64,000 nt of DNA from contig NZ_JAFIQU010000024.1 in NCBI RefSeq assembly GCF_017355985.1, forward strand, positions 1 to 64,000, given 5' to 3'. This DNA comes from Arenibaculum pallidiluteum. Lineage in GTDB: Bacteria > Pseudomonadota > Alphaproteobacteria > Azospirillales > Azospirillaceae. The notes beneath the pieces are model-generated. The model was not told where the DNA came from, searched no databases, and was given only the letters and a program-made list of their open reading frames with translations. A program made the translations under genes and the position numbers. Shown here piece after piece: positions 1 to 8,507 of this stretch (position 1 is the stretch's first letter; the number at the start of each line of letters is the position of its first letter).

Positions 1-264
1 ATCCTCGAGACGGCGCCCATCCGATGCCCGCACTGTCGGTGCTGGCTTGTCCAGCACAGGTGCGAGTAGAACTGCCAAAGTAGAGCTAGTGGAGTGCGCC
101 GGAAGGATCGTTAGGTTTGTTCCTCAGCGACGGCAGCTGCAAACGGCCAAATTGCCAAGCTACAAACGAAACGATTTGTCTGACCCATTCCTCCAGGGGC
201 TTGCAAACTCCTATAGCTGAAGCGACAATGACTATAACGAAGACATCGAGGGGGCATTCCAAGA

Positions 265-489
265 ATGGCTGACAATATAATCAAGGGTCCCGCTTCTTAT
301 TTTCCATCGATTGAAAAGAAATATGGCCGCCCAATAAGTGAGTGGCAAGAAATGATTCGCCGCCATCTACCGGCAAAGCATATGGAATTGGTTGCCATGC
401 TGAAGGAAGATCATGGAATGGGCCATGGTCACGCTAACGCTTTGGTCGCCCATACATTGGCAGCCAGCCAGAGGAAAGCGGACTGCTGA
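265..489 (+). CDS. DUF4287 domain protein
   Basis: This 74-residue protein matches the DUF4287 family along its whole length. The N-terminal half has the family's SIEKKYGRPISEW stretch and the C-terminal half the HGMGHGHANALVAH stretch, both of which I recognise. Function is unknown; members are small, probably cytosolic, and often occur alone. An ATG start is preceded by a G-rich stretch (GGGGG) about 12 bases upstream, a weak ribosome site. The 264 bases before it hold no gene I can support. Downstream is a broken IS630 transposase on the opposite strand, so the gene stands alone. Confidence 0.85.
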   Translation: MADNIIKGPASYFPSIEKKYGRPISEWQEMIRRHLPAKHMELVAMLKEDHGMGHGHANALVAHTLAASQRKADC

Positions 490-538
490 CGCGGCTAATG
501 GCCCGCGCGTGACGCTCGTTTAACCTTGTTGATGCTGG

Positions 539-979
539 TTACAGCCCGGCCACGTCCTGGACCCGTTCAGTGAATCGTGGATCGCGGGGGAGCCTGAAAG
601 CACGCACCCGATGTGGCTTGAGGCCGTGTGCGCGCCAGATCCGGCATACGCTGGTGGTGCCCACCCCAATTGCTACCGCCATCGTGCGGCTGCTCCAGTA
701 CGTGGCTTCGCCGGGCGGCTCCTGGAGCGTCATCTCCACCACGCGCTCGACCACCTCCGGCACCAAGGCTGGGATGCGCGACGAGCGCGTCTTGTCGCTC
801 AGCAGCCCTTCCACGCCCTGCTCCTGGACCCGGCGCTGCCAGCGGTGCACGGTCGGCAGGGCGACGCCGACCTCTTGGACAATCTCGCCGTTCAGACGCG
901 TGCCGTCGCTCAGCAGAGCGATCCGGGCGCGCGGCACCAGCTTCTGCGGCGAGTTGCCGCTGTGGATGAGGACCTCCAA
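539..979 (-). mobile_element. IS630-family transposase, N-terminal fragment
   Basis: This frame encodes only the N-terminal helix-turn-helix half of an IS630-type transposase. The HTH region reads LPTVHRWQRRVQEQG, followed by the linker with TYWSSRTMA and a second HTH ending RFTERVQDVAGL. Full-length relatives continue after this point with the DDE catalytic domain, which is absent here: the frame stops at once. The frame stays open upstream to at least position 1040, so the true start is uncertain; the coordinates given begin at a TTG. It belongs to a different IS630 subgroup from the other copies in this window. It is a non-functional remnant. Confidence 0.75.
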
Positions 980-1596
980 CCGATTCTGGTCAGCAGCAGC
1001 CAGCTTCAGGTCAATGGCCTGATCCTGAGGCTCAAGAGCGTAGGGAGAGCATCGAGGCGGAGGTAACCCAGGCCGAGGAGGTGGGCAAGGTCCCGTTCGA
1101 GCCCCAGGTGCCTAGGGTCGAACGGTCAGAAATCGCTGATCTCTTCGGTGAGGATGAAGATGCAAGCCGCCACCAAGAGCGAGCGGATGATGGGCAACGA
1201 GCGGTCCTATTGCCGATTGAGGCGCCTACAACGGAGCAACTTCTCGATGACCCTCCCGACGACGTTTCTGGCGCCGCTAGACCATTCCTGTCCGTTCCAA
1301 GCCAGACGGCGTTAGTTCACGGCTGCGAACAAATCGTGTGGCGACCCCACCAAGGCCGGGGCGTCGCGAAAAGCCGGACGTGGTGAACGAGGGCAGTTCC
1401 TCCGCCGAGCCGCAATGGGCCGCTCACTAACCATTATTTTGTCCACTTCCTCCAACATGAAGCTCGCGCCCGCGACTTTCGATCGGGATGTGTGACGGAG
1501 CGCGTGCGCCGCCCATCCCGGCGCTCCAGGAGGAAGCCATTCTTGCTCTACGACCTGACCAGCAGAGGCTTCCCCCTTGCGGTCGAGAACCTGTGC
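980..1596. other. No supported gene
   Basis: Reading frames here are short and have no recognisable motif on either strand. The first part is probably the lost 5' end of the adjacent IS630 fragment; the rest looks like degraded DNA. Confidence 0.4.
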
Positions 1597-1806
1597 ATGA
1601 CGCCGAGCTGCAAAGCAGAGATCCTGCTGCCGATCATGCTGAGCATTTTGTCTGCGGCCGTCTTCGGATACGGATACGTGACCTGGTTCAGGGCATGGGA
1701 TCGGACGAAACCCTCTCAAATCGCCGGATTGTACATGGCCGGCGGGCTCCTTCAGATTATCGGCGGCATGGTCCTGGCACTGGCCACCTGGCTTTTTCTG
1801 GGTTGA
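1597..1806 (+). CDS. Small two-helix membrane protein, unknown
   Basis: A 69-residue reading frame begins at an ATG and has two clear hydrophobic segments: roughly residues 8-26 (ILLPIMLSILSAAVFGYGY) and 46-67 (AGGLLQIIGGMVLALATWLFL). A short charged linker (RAWDRTKPSQ) separates them. It is probably an inner-membrane protein. I do not recognise a family. The frame is open further upstream, but that part is Arg-rich and unlike protein, so the internal ATG was chosen; the ribosome site is weak. The two helices are the only reason to think it real. Confidence 0.4.
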   Translation: MTPSCKAEILLPIMLSILSAAVFGYGYVTWFRAWDRTKPSQIAGLYMAGGLLQIIGGMVLALATWLFLG

Positions 1807-2470
1807 GCCGCGCCGCACCCGCAGCTGCTTACGCCCGCGGCTTTCGAAGGCGCCACGGCCCTCATTACGTATTGGCAGGATAATGCGACGGCAGCCTCTC
1901 GTATCTCCGTGAGTATGCCAAAACGGCGGCGCTCTATGAATGGCGAGGCGAGTGGCAGATATTTAGATGACGGCATCATAACCTGCCTCACGGCCTTCCC
2001 GCAAACGAATGAAACTCAGCAGCCAGGGTGAAGCCGGACGATAATTTCCGCAACGGGATTTTGGATCCTCTCGGACGGGCTGTTCCGACCGCAAGAAACA
2101 CGGACGTTTACCTTGCGCCAACCATTTGGGCCGATGAAATGTTTGGTCCTGTCAATGATGCCGTCTCTGGCTGGGAAGGGCTTTGGACAGCTTCAGGCGG
2201 GCAGAAAGGTGCAGCCTCGACCCTCTCCGACGACGGCGACCAAGGTACGGTATAAGGAAGCCAGGGTTGTCTGCGTCAGCACCTCCGCAAACTACGGCCG
2301 TCGAGAATCATCTGAATGCTCTTCAAGATACTGCCGGCGACAGGTCACAGCCATCGCCAATCCCGGCGCGACGCCCTTGATCGGAGACGAGTGAAGCCGA
2401 CATGGAAGCGCGGTCGCGCTCGTCGGTTCGCCGCAGCTCTGGGAATGCCTTCCAGTCGTCGCAGGCAATG
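1807..2470. other. Degraded intergenic stretch
   Basis: No frame here shows family motifs or a convincing start. It runs into the GAGCC repeat array that begins near 2471. Confidence 0.35.
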
Positions 2471-2593
2471 TGAGCCAGCAACGATGTTTGCGAGCCTGTC
2501 TCATCCATTGTGAGCCTGGGGGCACATAATATGAGCCCATATGGTGGTTCAATCTCAACGATCTTGAGCCGAAAATCGGCGATCAAGTCGAGC
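2471..2593. repeat. GAGCC array, about 20-bp period (left)
   Basis: The pentamer GAGCC recurs at 2472, 2492, 2512 and 2533, that is at 20, 20 and 21 bp, and again less regularly near 2566 and 2589. Units resemble TGAGCC-N8-AT-N3-TG. A second array with the same phase and orientation lies at 3647-3715. Regular short repeats like these often mark the ends of an insertion sequence, where a transposase binds several times. No matching transposase gene is visible between the two arrays. Confidence 0.5.
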
Positions 2594-2860
2594 CGGGCCG
2601 TCGAGGAGTACGAGCCGCTACTGCTATGCAGCAAAGCTCTTCCTTGGCCACGGCACGGCGGACCGGACCTGCTGACATGACCCAGCGGCTGGCAGCCCGC
2701 CTGCGGGCGAGCGGCCGCGTGCTTGAGTTGCATTTCTATGAAGGGTAGCATCATCTCCCAGGCAGCGACACCGACAACGAACACCATAAGTATCTTCTCG
2801 CGTTCTTCCGGCAGCATTTGATCGAGGGGGGACGCAGAGCGGAACGGTGCCGGATCAACG

Positions 2861-2910
2861 CGGCCCGCTTTGCGCCGCCGTGAATTGGTGCCCCTTTAAT
2901 GTATTGACCC
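2861..2910 (+). repeat. 50-bp dispersed repeat, copy A
   Basis: This is the first of three near-identical 50-bp sequences; the others are at 24111 and 29379. Each begins CGGYCCRCTTTGCGC and ends GTAYYGACCC. This copy lies 49 bp upstream of the response regulator start. It may be the end of a lost mobile element, IS21-like by general appearance, which is a guess. Confidence 0.7.
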
Positions 2911-2959
2911 CATAATAGGTGAAGTAAGCTGCCGGTCCAAACGACGTCACGGATGTGCG

Positions 2960-3598
2960 ATGCGCGTGCTGCTTGCCGACGACCACAACCTGGTCTGTGA
3001 CGCGCTGAAGAGCTACATCGAGCGCCTGGAGCCCAGCGCCGAGGTGCTGACCGCTGATTCCCTCGGCGCCGCGATGGAGATCGCCGACACAGGCACGGCC
3101 CTCGACCTCGTTATCCTCGACCTGACGATGCCAGGCATGAACGGGCTGCAGGGCCTCGCCCGCATGCGGGAGAAGGTAGGGCAGGTCCCGGTCGTCCTGA
3201 TGTCCGGCGGCGCCACCCAGGAGGAGGTCCGCGGGGCGCTCGACATCGGGGCCAAGGGCTTTCTGCCGAAGACGCTGACGGGGCCGGCCCTGGTCTCCGC
3301 CATCAAGCTGATCCTGGCCGGCGAGCGCTTCGTCCCCTTCGAGGCCTTCGAGGCGCAGGTCGAGGAGCCGGACGGCCCCGGCCCCGAGGGCATGACCCCT
3401 CTGACCCAGCGCGAGTGCGAGGTGCTGGGTTATCTCGAGAAGGGCTGGTCCAACAAGGAGATCGCCCGGGCGCTGGACCTCCAGGAGGTCACGATCAAGC
3501 TCCACATCCGCGGCATCTGCCGCAAGCTCGGCGCCAAGAACCGGACCCAAGCCGCGCTACGCGCGCAGAGATTCTTCCGTGTCCGCCAAGTTTTCTGA
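2960..3598 (+). CDS. LuxR/NarL-type response regulator
   Basis: A 212-residue two-domain regulator. The receiver domain (about 1-120) has the acidic pair D7/D8, the phospho-acceptor D54 in VILDLTMPGMNG, and the conserved lysine K104 in FLPKT. The LuxR-type helix-turn-helix domain (about 145-208) carries the typical LTQRECEVLGYLEKGWSNKEIA and VKLHI-like helix (here VTIKLHIRGICRKLGAKNRTQ). It should bind DNA as a dimer once phosphorylated. No partner kinase is adjacent, so its input is unknown. The ATG start gives a domain starting directly at MRVLLADDH. The gene appears intact although it is surrounded by mobile-element debris. Confidence 0.93.
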   Translation: MRVLLADDHNLVCDALKSYIERLEPSAEVLTADSLGAAMEIADTGTALDLVILDLTMPGMNGLQGLARMREKVGQVPVVLMSGGATQEEVRGALDIGAKGFLPKTLTGPALVSAIKLILAGERFVPFEAFEAQVEEPDGPGPEGMTPLTQRECEVLGYLEKGWSNKEIARALDLQEVTIKLHIRGICRKLGAKNRTQAALRAQRFFRVRQVF

Positions 3599-3646
3599 CA
3601 CCGGACGAGCGTCATTCAGCGTCGGTGTTGGGCGTCTCACGGATTA

Positions 3647-3715
3647 TGAGCCCTCGGCAATGATTGCAGGCTGGTGTCAAAGATCGAGAGCCCAGTCTCA
3701 CTCAATGCGAGCCCA
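3647..3715. repeat. GAGCC array (right)
   Basis: GAGCC occurs at 3648, 3688 and 3709, with a degenerate unit (AGGCT) near 3668, again a period of about 20 bp. The unit AGCCCAGTCTCACTCAATG resembles AGCCTGTCTCATCCATTG in the left array at 2492. Together the arrays bracket the response regulator at 2960-3598. Confidence 0.45.
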
Positions 3716-3858
3716 ACGGTGTCCACGATCTCAACGGAAGTGAGTTGGGCTTTGTCGTCAAAGGCAGCGGACGAAAAGGTCTGCTGCCCTCATGCCTTGG
3801 CTGCGTCGCGGACCGCCTCGTTCCAGATCGTCGCTTTCCCCGCCTCCGGTCTTCGCAT

Positions 3859-4296
3859 TCAGTGGGCCATCAGAATCGGAAGCGCTTGGGGCGCACGCAG
3901 GATGTCCTGGGTGACGCCTCCCCGCATCATCTCGCGCAACCGGCTGTGGCCGTAAGCGCCCATCACCAGCAGGTCGCAGCCGAGCGATGCCGCCGTTTCG
4001 ACCAGCGCCCGGCTCACGGCCCGGTCGGCTGCGGCCACCGGGTGAACCGACGCGGCGACGCCGTGCAGACCTAGATACTCCGCCAGGTGGTGCGGATCGG
4101 CGGATCGGCTTGGGTTCTGGACCTCGGCGGCCAGGACGCGGATCCGGTCGGCACGGTGCAGGAAGGGCAGCGCCGCCGCAACGGCGCGTGCCGCGGCGGA
4201 GCCGCCGTCCCAGGCGACGGCGACCTCGTCGCCCAGGCTCGGCGGCATTGTCACGGGAACCGGGCCAGCACGTATAATGCCCAGAACCCCAGGCGA
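3859..4296 (-). pseudogene. Universal stress protein, C-terminal domain only
   Basis: The frame encodes one UspA domain: GDEVAVAWDGG at the first strand and the nucleotide-binding signature GAYGHSRLREMMRGG near the end. Homology extends upstream of the nominal GTG start to GVLGIIRAGPVPV, which in two-domain relatives is the tail of the first Usp domain. An IS6 transposase fragment begins directly at 4300, so the first domain has been removed. Two-domain Usp proteins are usually about 280 residues; some 145 remain. Whether the remainder is translated from the GTG at 4254 is unknown. Confidence 0.8.
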
Positions 4297-4299
4297 ACC

Positions 4300-4633
4300 T
4301 CATGCCGCCGAGGTTGCCATCTGCCACTGGGCCATGGCCTCGGCCCGGAAGGTGCGGAGGGTCCGGCGGGAGACCAGGTAACTCTGCAGGTTGAACGTGT
4401 TGTAGACGGCTCCGTGGACCGCGAGGAAGCGCTGGGCCGATCCCGCCGACTTGAACCGCTGCATCTTGCGCTCCCGTCTTCGCACCGGCTGGTGCGAGAC
4501 CTCGGCCCGGTTGTTCTTGCGCCAACCCCGCTCGGGGTCGGCCCTCAGCCCGATCTCCGCGAACGCCGCCCCGTAGGACGGCAGCCTGTCGGTCGTGACC
4601 CGCGTGGGCGCGAAGCCGTGCCCCTTGGGCCTG
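4300..4633 (-). mobile_element. IS6-family transposase, C-terminal fragment
   Basis: The frame reads the end of an IS6-type DDE transposase: TRVTTDRLPSYGAAFAEIG (second catalytic Asp region), NNRAEVSHQPVRRRERKM (catalytic Glu region) and RFKSAGSAQRFLAVHGAVYN. The N-terminal HTH and first Asp are missing. Its stop codon touches the truncated Usp gene and its 5' edge abuts an IS630 fragment of opposite orientation near 4634. It is a dead fragment caught between two other broken genes. Confidence 0.8.
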
Positions 4634-5268
4634 TTCGGAAATCACTCTGGCCCAGCTGCAGACCTGGCTAGCCGCCGAGCATGGGGTGCGCCGGAGCAAC
4701 GGGGCGATTAGGGACGCCGTGAACCGGCTCGGCCTGTCATAAAAAAACCCTGCGCGCTGCCGAGCAGCAGCGCCCCGGGGTCGCGCCCGGCGCCGGATCT
4801 GGCAGGCAGCCCAGCCTTTCATCGATCCTGAGCGCCTGGTCCTTCTCGACGAGACCGGGCTGAGCACCAAGATGGTCCGGGTCGACGGCCGGACCCCGCG
4901 CGGCCAACGGCTGAATGCCACGGCGCCGTTCGGCCATTGGAAGACCGCAACCTTCGTGGCCGGGCTGCGCCAGTCGGGTCTGTGTGCGCCCATGGTGTTG
5001 GACGGCCCTATGAACGCCTGCGCCTTCCTGGCCTATGTCCGCCAGGTGCTCGCCTCCGAGCTCGCGCCCGGCGACCTTCTTGTCATGGACAACCTGCCGG
5101 CCCACAAAGGTCCAGGAGACCCGAGCCGCCATCAAGGCGACCGGCGCCCAGCTCTTCTTCCTGCTGCCCTACAGCCCCGACCTCAACCCGATCGAGATGG
5201 TTTTCGCCAAGCTCAAGGCCTTGCTTCGGCACCAGCCCGAGCGAACACTTGAAGGCCGCTGGCACCAT
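4634..5268 (+). mobile_element. IS630-family transposase pseudogene
   Basis: Most of an IS630 transposase can be followed through three frames. First ITLAQLQTWLAAEHGV (HTH), which ends at a TAA beside a run of seven A; then IDPERLVFLDETGLSTKMV in pieces and NATAPFGHWKTATFVAG with DLLVMDNLPAHK; then, after an extra A near 5106, LPYSPDLNPIEMVFAKLKALLRHQPER. The catalytic residues (FLDETG, VMDN, NPIE) are recognisable but the frame is broken at least three times. The 3' end fuses in frame to the remains of a tyrosine-phosphatase-like gene at about 5269. Its closest relative here is the copy at 44.1-44.9 kb. Confidence 0.85.
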
Positions 5269-5574
5269 GCGCGCGAGAGCGAAGTCGTCGCCGAGCTGCT
5301 CGGCCGCGACATCGAGGGCCGCGCCGCGCCAATCCCGCTCCTGCTCCACCTCCTCGACCAACGCCTCTGGCGCTACGGCGCGCTTGAGGCAGCCCTCGCC
5401 GCAGCCAGCCCCGCCTACCTGGCAGCCAGCGATCACTGGGCTGCCGTAGCTACCGATCCCCAGGGTGTCATGAAGGCCCGCACCGAACGCCGCCGGCGGC
5501 CGAAGCGCAATAACTTCGACCAGGATGTGCCCGGCGGATCGCCTCGTTGTTTCCGAGTTCGGTCGCCTGCGTGA
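5269..5574 (+). pseudogene. C-terminal remnant of tyrosine-phosphatase-like gene
   Basis: From RESEVVAELLGRDIEG to NNFDQDV this stretch matches residues ~126-210 of the intact tyrosine-phosphatase-like protein at 16832-17476 (RESEAVAELLGRDIEG, QRLWRYGALEA, DHWAAVA, DFDQDV). The N-terminal catalytic part with the Cys-X5-Arg loop is missing, replaced by the IS630 3' half in the same frame. It is therefore a paralogue decapitated by the IS event or by later recombination. Confidence 0.8.
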
Positions 5575-6124
5575 GATTGCCTTCGGTAGCGAGCCGCGCA
5601 ATTTCTGTACGGCTGTCGATGAAGGGTTTCGCGCTTGCACGGAGTTCCTGGAGGGATCGGACGGGAGGAGCATGTCCCGCTCGTTCAGGCGCTGCTCGAA
5701 AAGCTTAACCGTAGCCTGGAGAGCCTTGACGAACGTGGCCGCGCTCTAGACGTCATCTGCTGCGTAAATGCCACGGGAATCTATGACCATCTTAAAGACG
5801 AGGCCGTTCACCTGCTCGCCGAGAATGGCCCGCTGTGAGAGATTCTGGATGTCGTCGATCCTTCGATCATGGGCGTGCCGAACAGCCCCATCAAAGTGTC
5901 ACGCGCTGTTCACGGCAACTCCTGAAACGTCTCGGCGAAACCGCGCACAAGCTCCGTCGGCTTTATCAGATAGAAGCCGCCCCTGTTAAGGTCGGCAGAA
6001 GCTGCCTGATAAGGATGGCCGCATTGGCGGCGCTGGCCACACGGCATGCGCCGGTGACGACGCCGTCGATTTGAGAATTGAAGGTTTAGGCGGTTCCGCC
6101 GTCGTAGCGCCGGAGTCCTCTATC
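5575..6124. other. Gap with one weak ORF
   Basis: A frame at about 5635-5838 (+) would encode VPLVQALLEKLNRSLESLDERG and CVNATGIYDHLKDEAVHLL, which looks protein-like but lacks a credible start and a known family. It may be the tail of a lost gene. Nothing else is supported. Confidence 0.3.
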
Positions 6125-7921
6125 ATGCCCCCCCATCCCGATGACGCCTGTGAATGTGGCAGCGGACTGCGTGCGGCGCGCTGCTGCCGGCCAGTGCTAC
6201 CACACGCGTCGGCAGAGCCGGCGGAGCTTGCAGCCTTGATCGAACAGGCGATGGACGCCTTCGACCGGGGAGACGACGATAGCGCAAGGCGCTTGTGCCT
6301 GGATGTTCTCGACAATGTCCCAAATCACGTCGACGCGCTGAGCTTGCTGGCAAGCGTGCTGCAAACCACCGGCCCGGTAACAGCGGTAATCGCGCTGTTG
6401 CAACGGATTCAGAGGCTGATGCCTAACGATCTCGCTGTGACGCAGGAGCTGGCTGGTCTGCTTCTGCGTGAGGGGCGGCTGAGGGAGGCGGAGATCCAGG
6501 CCCGCAATGCCGTCCGCTTGTCGCCCAACAGCCCAATGCCGCATACGCTGCTGGCAATGGCGCTGACCGATAACCATCAGCCCCAGGCCGGCGAGTTCCA
6601 TTACCGGCGGGTACTGGAACTGGCGCCGCCCGACGCGATCACCGTCGCAAATCTCGCCTGGAACCTTAAGCTTCAGGGCCGGCTGGCAGAAGCACGGCAA
6701 CTGTACGAACACGCAACGGCGCTCGATCCGGCGATCCCGCTGACTTGGCTGGGCTGGGCGCAGACAGAGGAGGCCGGGGGGAATCTAGTCCGCGCCGCGC
6801 ACTTTCTGGACCGGGCGAGGCGCCTCGACCCCGGGCGAGACACATACACATTCCAGGCAACTCTGCTGGCGCGCCAGGGAGAGCTGCACGCGGCGCTCAC
6901 GGTGATGAATGAGGTTACCGGCCGCCCCGATGCCACCGGCAATGACTGGCTGGAGCGGGGCCGCATCCTCGACCGTGTGGGTCGCTTCGACGACGCGTTC
7001 GCTGCCTTCACCACCGGCAAGACGATGCTGCGGCAGGCCGGCCAGCGCTACGCCGACGAAGAAGTGGCAGAGCTGTTCGCACGCCTCACCGGCTTCTTCA
7101 TTGCCGAGCGCCTGAAACTGTTTCCAACGCCGCCGGTGATGGCGGAGGGGCCTCAGCCGGTCTTCATCACTGGTGCCCCTCGTTCGGGCACCACGCTTGT
7201 GGAACAGGTCCTGTCGGCCCATCCGGCCGTGGCAGCCGGCGACGAGTTGCCCGCTCTCGCCGCCGTTGCGGCCGGAGTGACCCGGATGCTGGGCAGTCCG
7301 CTGGCGTACCCCGAGGCGCTGTCCGAGCTGTGGATGGGCGACCAGCGCGATGGGCTGGAGAGAATGCGCGACGAGTATCTACGCCGCGCCCTCAAGTTGG
7401 TTCCTCTGGCTCCTGGAAGCAGGCTTTTCACCGACAAGATGCCATTCAATGAAATGCATCTGGGCTTGATTGCGCTGCTATTTCCCAGCGCTTCGGTTGT
7501 GCATGTGCTGCGCCATCCTCTGGATATTGTCATTTCCATGCTGTCCCACAACATGACCCACGGCTTCAATTGTGCCAGTGAGCTTGAGACGGCGGCGCTC
7601 CACTGCGCCCGCGTGCTGGACCTGGTGTCGCATTACCGGCGTGAGATGCCGCTGCGCTATCTGCCAATACGTTACGAGGATTTGGTGGGGGATTTGGAGC
7701 CGAATGTCCGGCGCTTGCTAGGCTTCGTTGGACTGGGGTTCGATCGGCGTTGTCTGCGCTTTGACGAGAACCGCCGCTACGCCCGCACAGCCAGTTACGC
7801 CCAGGTCACGGAAAAGCTCTACAGCCGGTCGGTCTATCGCTACCGCCGTTACCTGCGCCATTTGGAACCCGTCATCCCGATTCTCGAGCCGGCCATGCAT
7901 AGCCTGGGTTACTCGATCTGA
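6125..7921 (+). CDS. TPR-repeat sulfotransferase
   Basis: A 598-residue protein starting at ATG 6125; a TTG 54 bases upstream is possible but less likely. Residues 8-22 hold a small Cys cluster (C9, C11, C20, C21) like the SEC-C zinc motif. Residues ~30-290 are helical repeats of TPR type (e.g. GRLREAEIQARNAVRLSPNS). The C-terminal part (~340-598) is a sulfotransferase: a 5'-phosphosulfate loop TGAPRSGTTLVEQ near 347 and the 3'-phosphate motif VLRHPLDIVISML near 460. Such enzymes transfer sulfate from PAPS to a carbohydrate or protein acceptor; the TPR array probably positions the acceptor. The acceptor is unknown. The next gene is a large surface autotransporter. Confidence 0.92.
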   Translation: MPPHPDDACECGSGLRAARCCRPVLPHASAEPAELAALIEQAMDAFDRGDDDSARRLCLDVLDNVPNHVDALSLLASVLQTTGPVTAVIALLQRIQRLMPNDLAVTQELAGLLLREGRLREAEIQARNAVRLSPNSPMPHTLLAMALTDNHQPQAGEFHYRRVLELAPPDAITVANLAWNLKLQGRLAEARQLYEHATALDPAIPLTWLGWAQTEEAGGNLVRAAHFLDRARRLDPGRDTYTFQATLLARQGELHAALTVMNEVTGRPDATGNDWLERGRILDRVGRFDDAFAAFTTGKTMLRQAGQRYADEEVAELFARLTGFFIAERLKLFPTPPVMAEGPQPVFITGAPRSGTTLVEQVLSAHPAVAAGDELPALAAVAAGVTRMLGSPLAYPEALSELWMGDQRDGLERMRDEYLRRALKLVPLAPGSRLFTDKMPFNEMHLGLIALLFPSASVVHVLRHPLDIVISMLSHNMTHGFNCASELETAALHCARVLDLVSHYRREMPLRYLPIRYEDLVGDLEPNVRRLLGFVGLGFDRRCLRFDENRRYARTASYAQVTEKLYSRSVYRYRRYLRHLEPVIPILEPAMHSLGYSI

Positions 7922-8507
7922 AACGGTGCGGGCAGGGGCTCCCGACATACTACGGCTGGCGGCCCTCGCTGACCGCCATCTAGGCACGATGAGGCGGGGG
8001 CGCGCGCACCGCCAATTCCCGACTCGAACCCGCCGACCGGGCAATGCTGCCAGAGGGCGCTGAACATTCAACTGGGATGTCTCGATCGCGCTACTGACCT
8101 GCACGTCCTGACCCAAGGTGCCATCACGCCACGGCGGCCTATCCTGATACGAGAAGGCCAGCCGCGTGGCTGGCGGAGGCAGCTGGGTCGCAATAACCCG
8201 CGAGGGTGCCCGGCGGCAGCCCAGCACCATCAATCTGACCAACGTCTCAATAATATATGTGAATATCAAACTATGTGGTATTTCGTCGTGTCTGCGCATC
8301 TCTGAATAGCTACGATAACAATCGACTGGAAACAAAATATTAACTTTTGGCATTGGCGCCAGAAGAGCCTCGCGTATTAACATTATGCTAAGGATCTCTG
8401 CGGTAGCTCATAAAAAAATCTAACGCGAGAACCGGCTGGATTTATCTTCTCCATGCCATTCATAGGTTCGAGCTAGCAAGACACATTTTTCTTTGGGTGG
8501 TTCTCGA
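7922..8507. promoter_or_regulatory. Long upstream region of the autotransporter
   Basis: The first 300 bases are GC-rich without a supported gene. From about 8230 the sequence becomes markedly AT-rich (runs such as AATAATATATG and CAAAATATTAAC), which is where a promoter for the autotransporter would be expected. No exact promoter can be assigned by eye. Confidence 0.35.

Noticed and set aside
2471..2593. CRISPR array
   Set aside because: Units are only about 20 bp with 5-6 fixed bases and no constant long repeat or unique spacers; no cas gene is present.
4736..4752. Programmed frameshift at the A-run of the IS630 transposase
   Set aside because: The homologous copy at 44.7 kb reads straight through its seven A bases in one frame, so the break here is a plain mutation with a stop.
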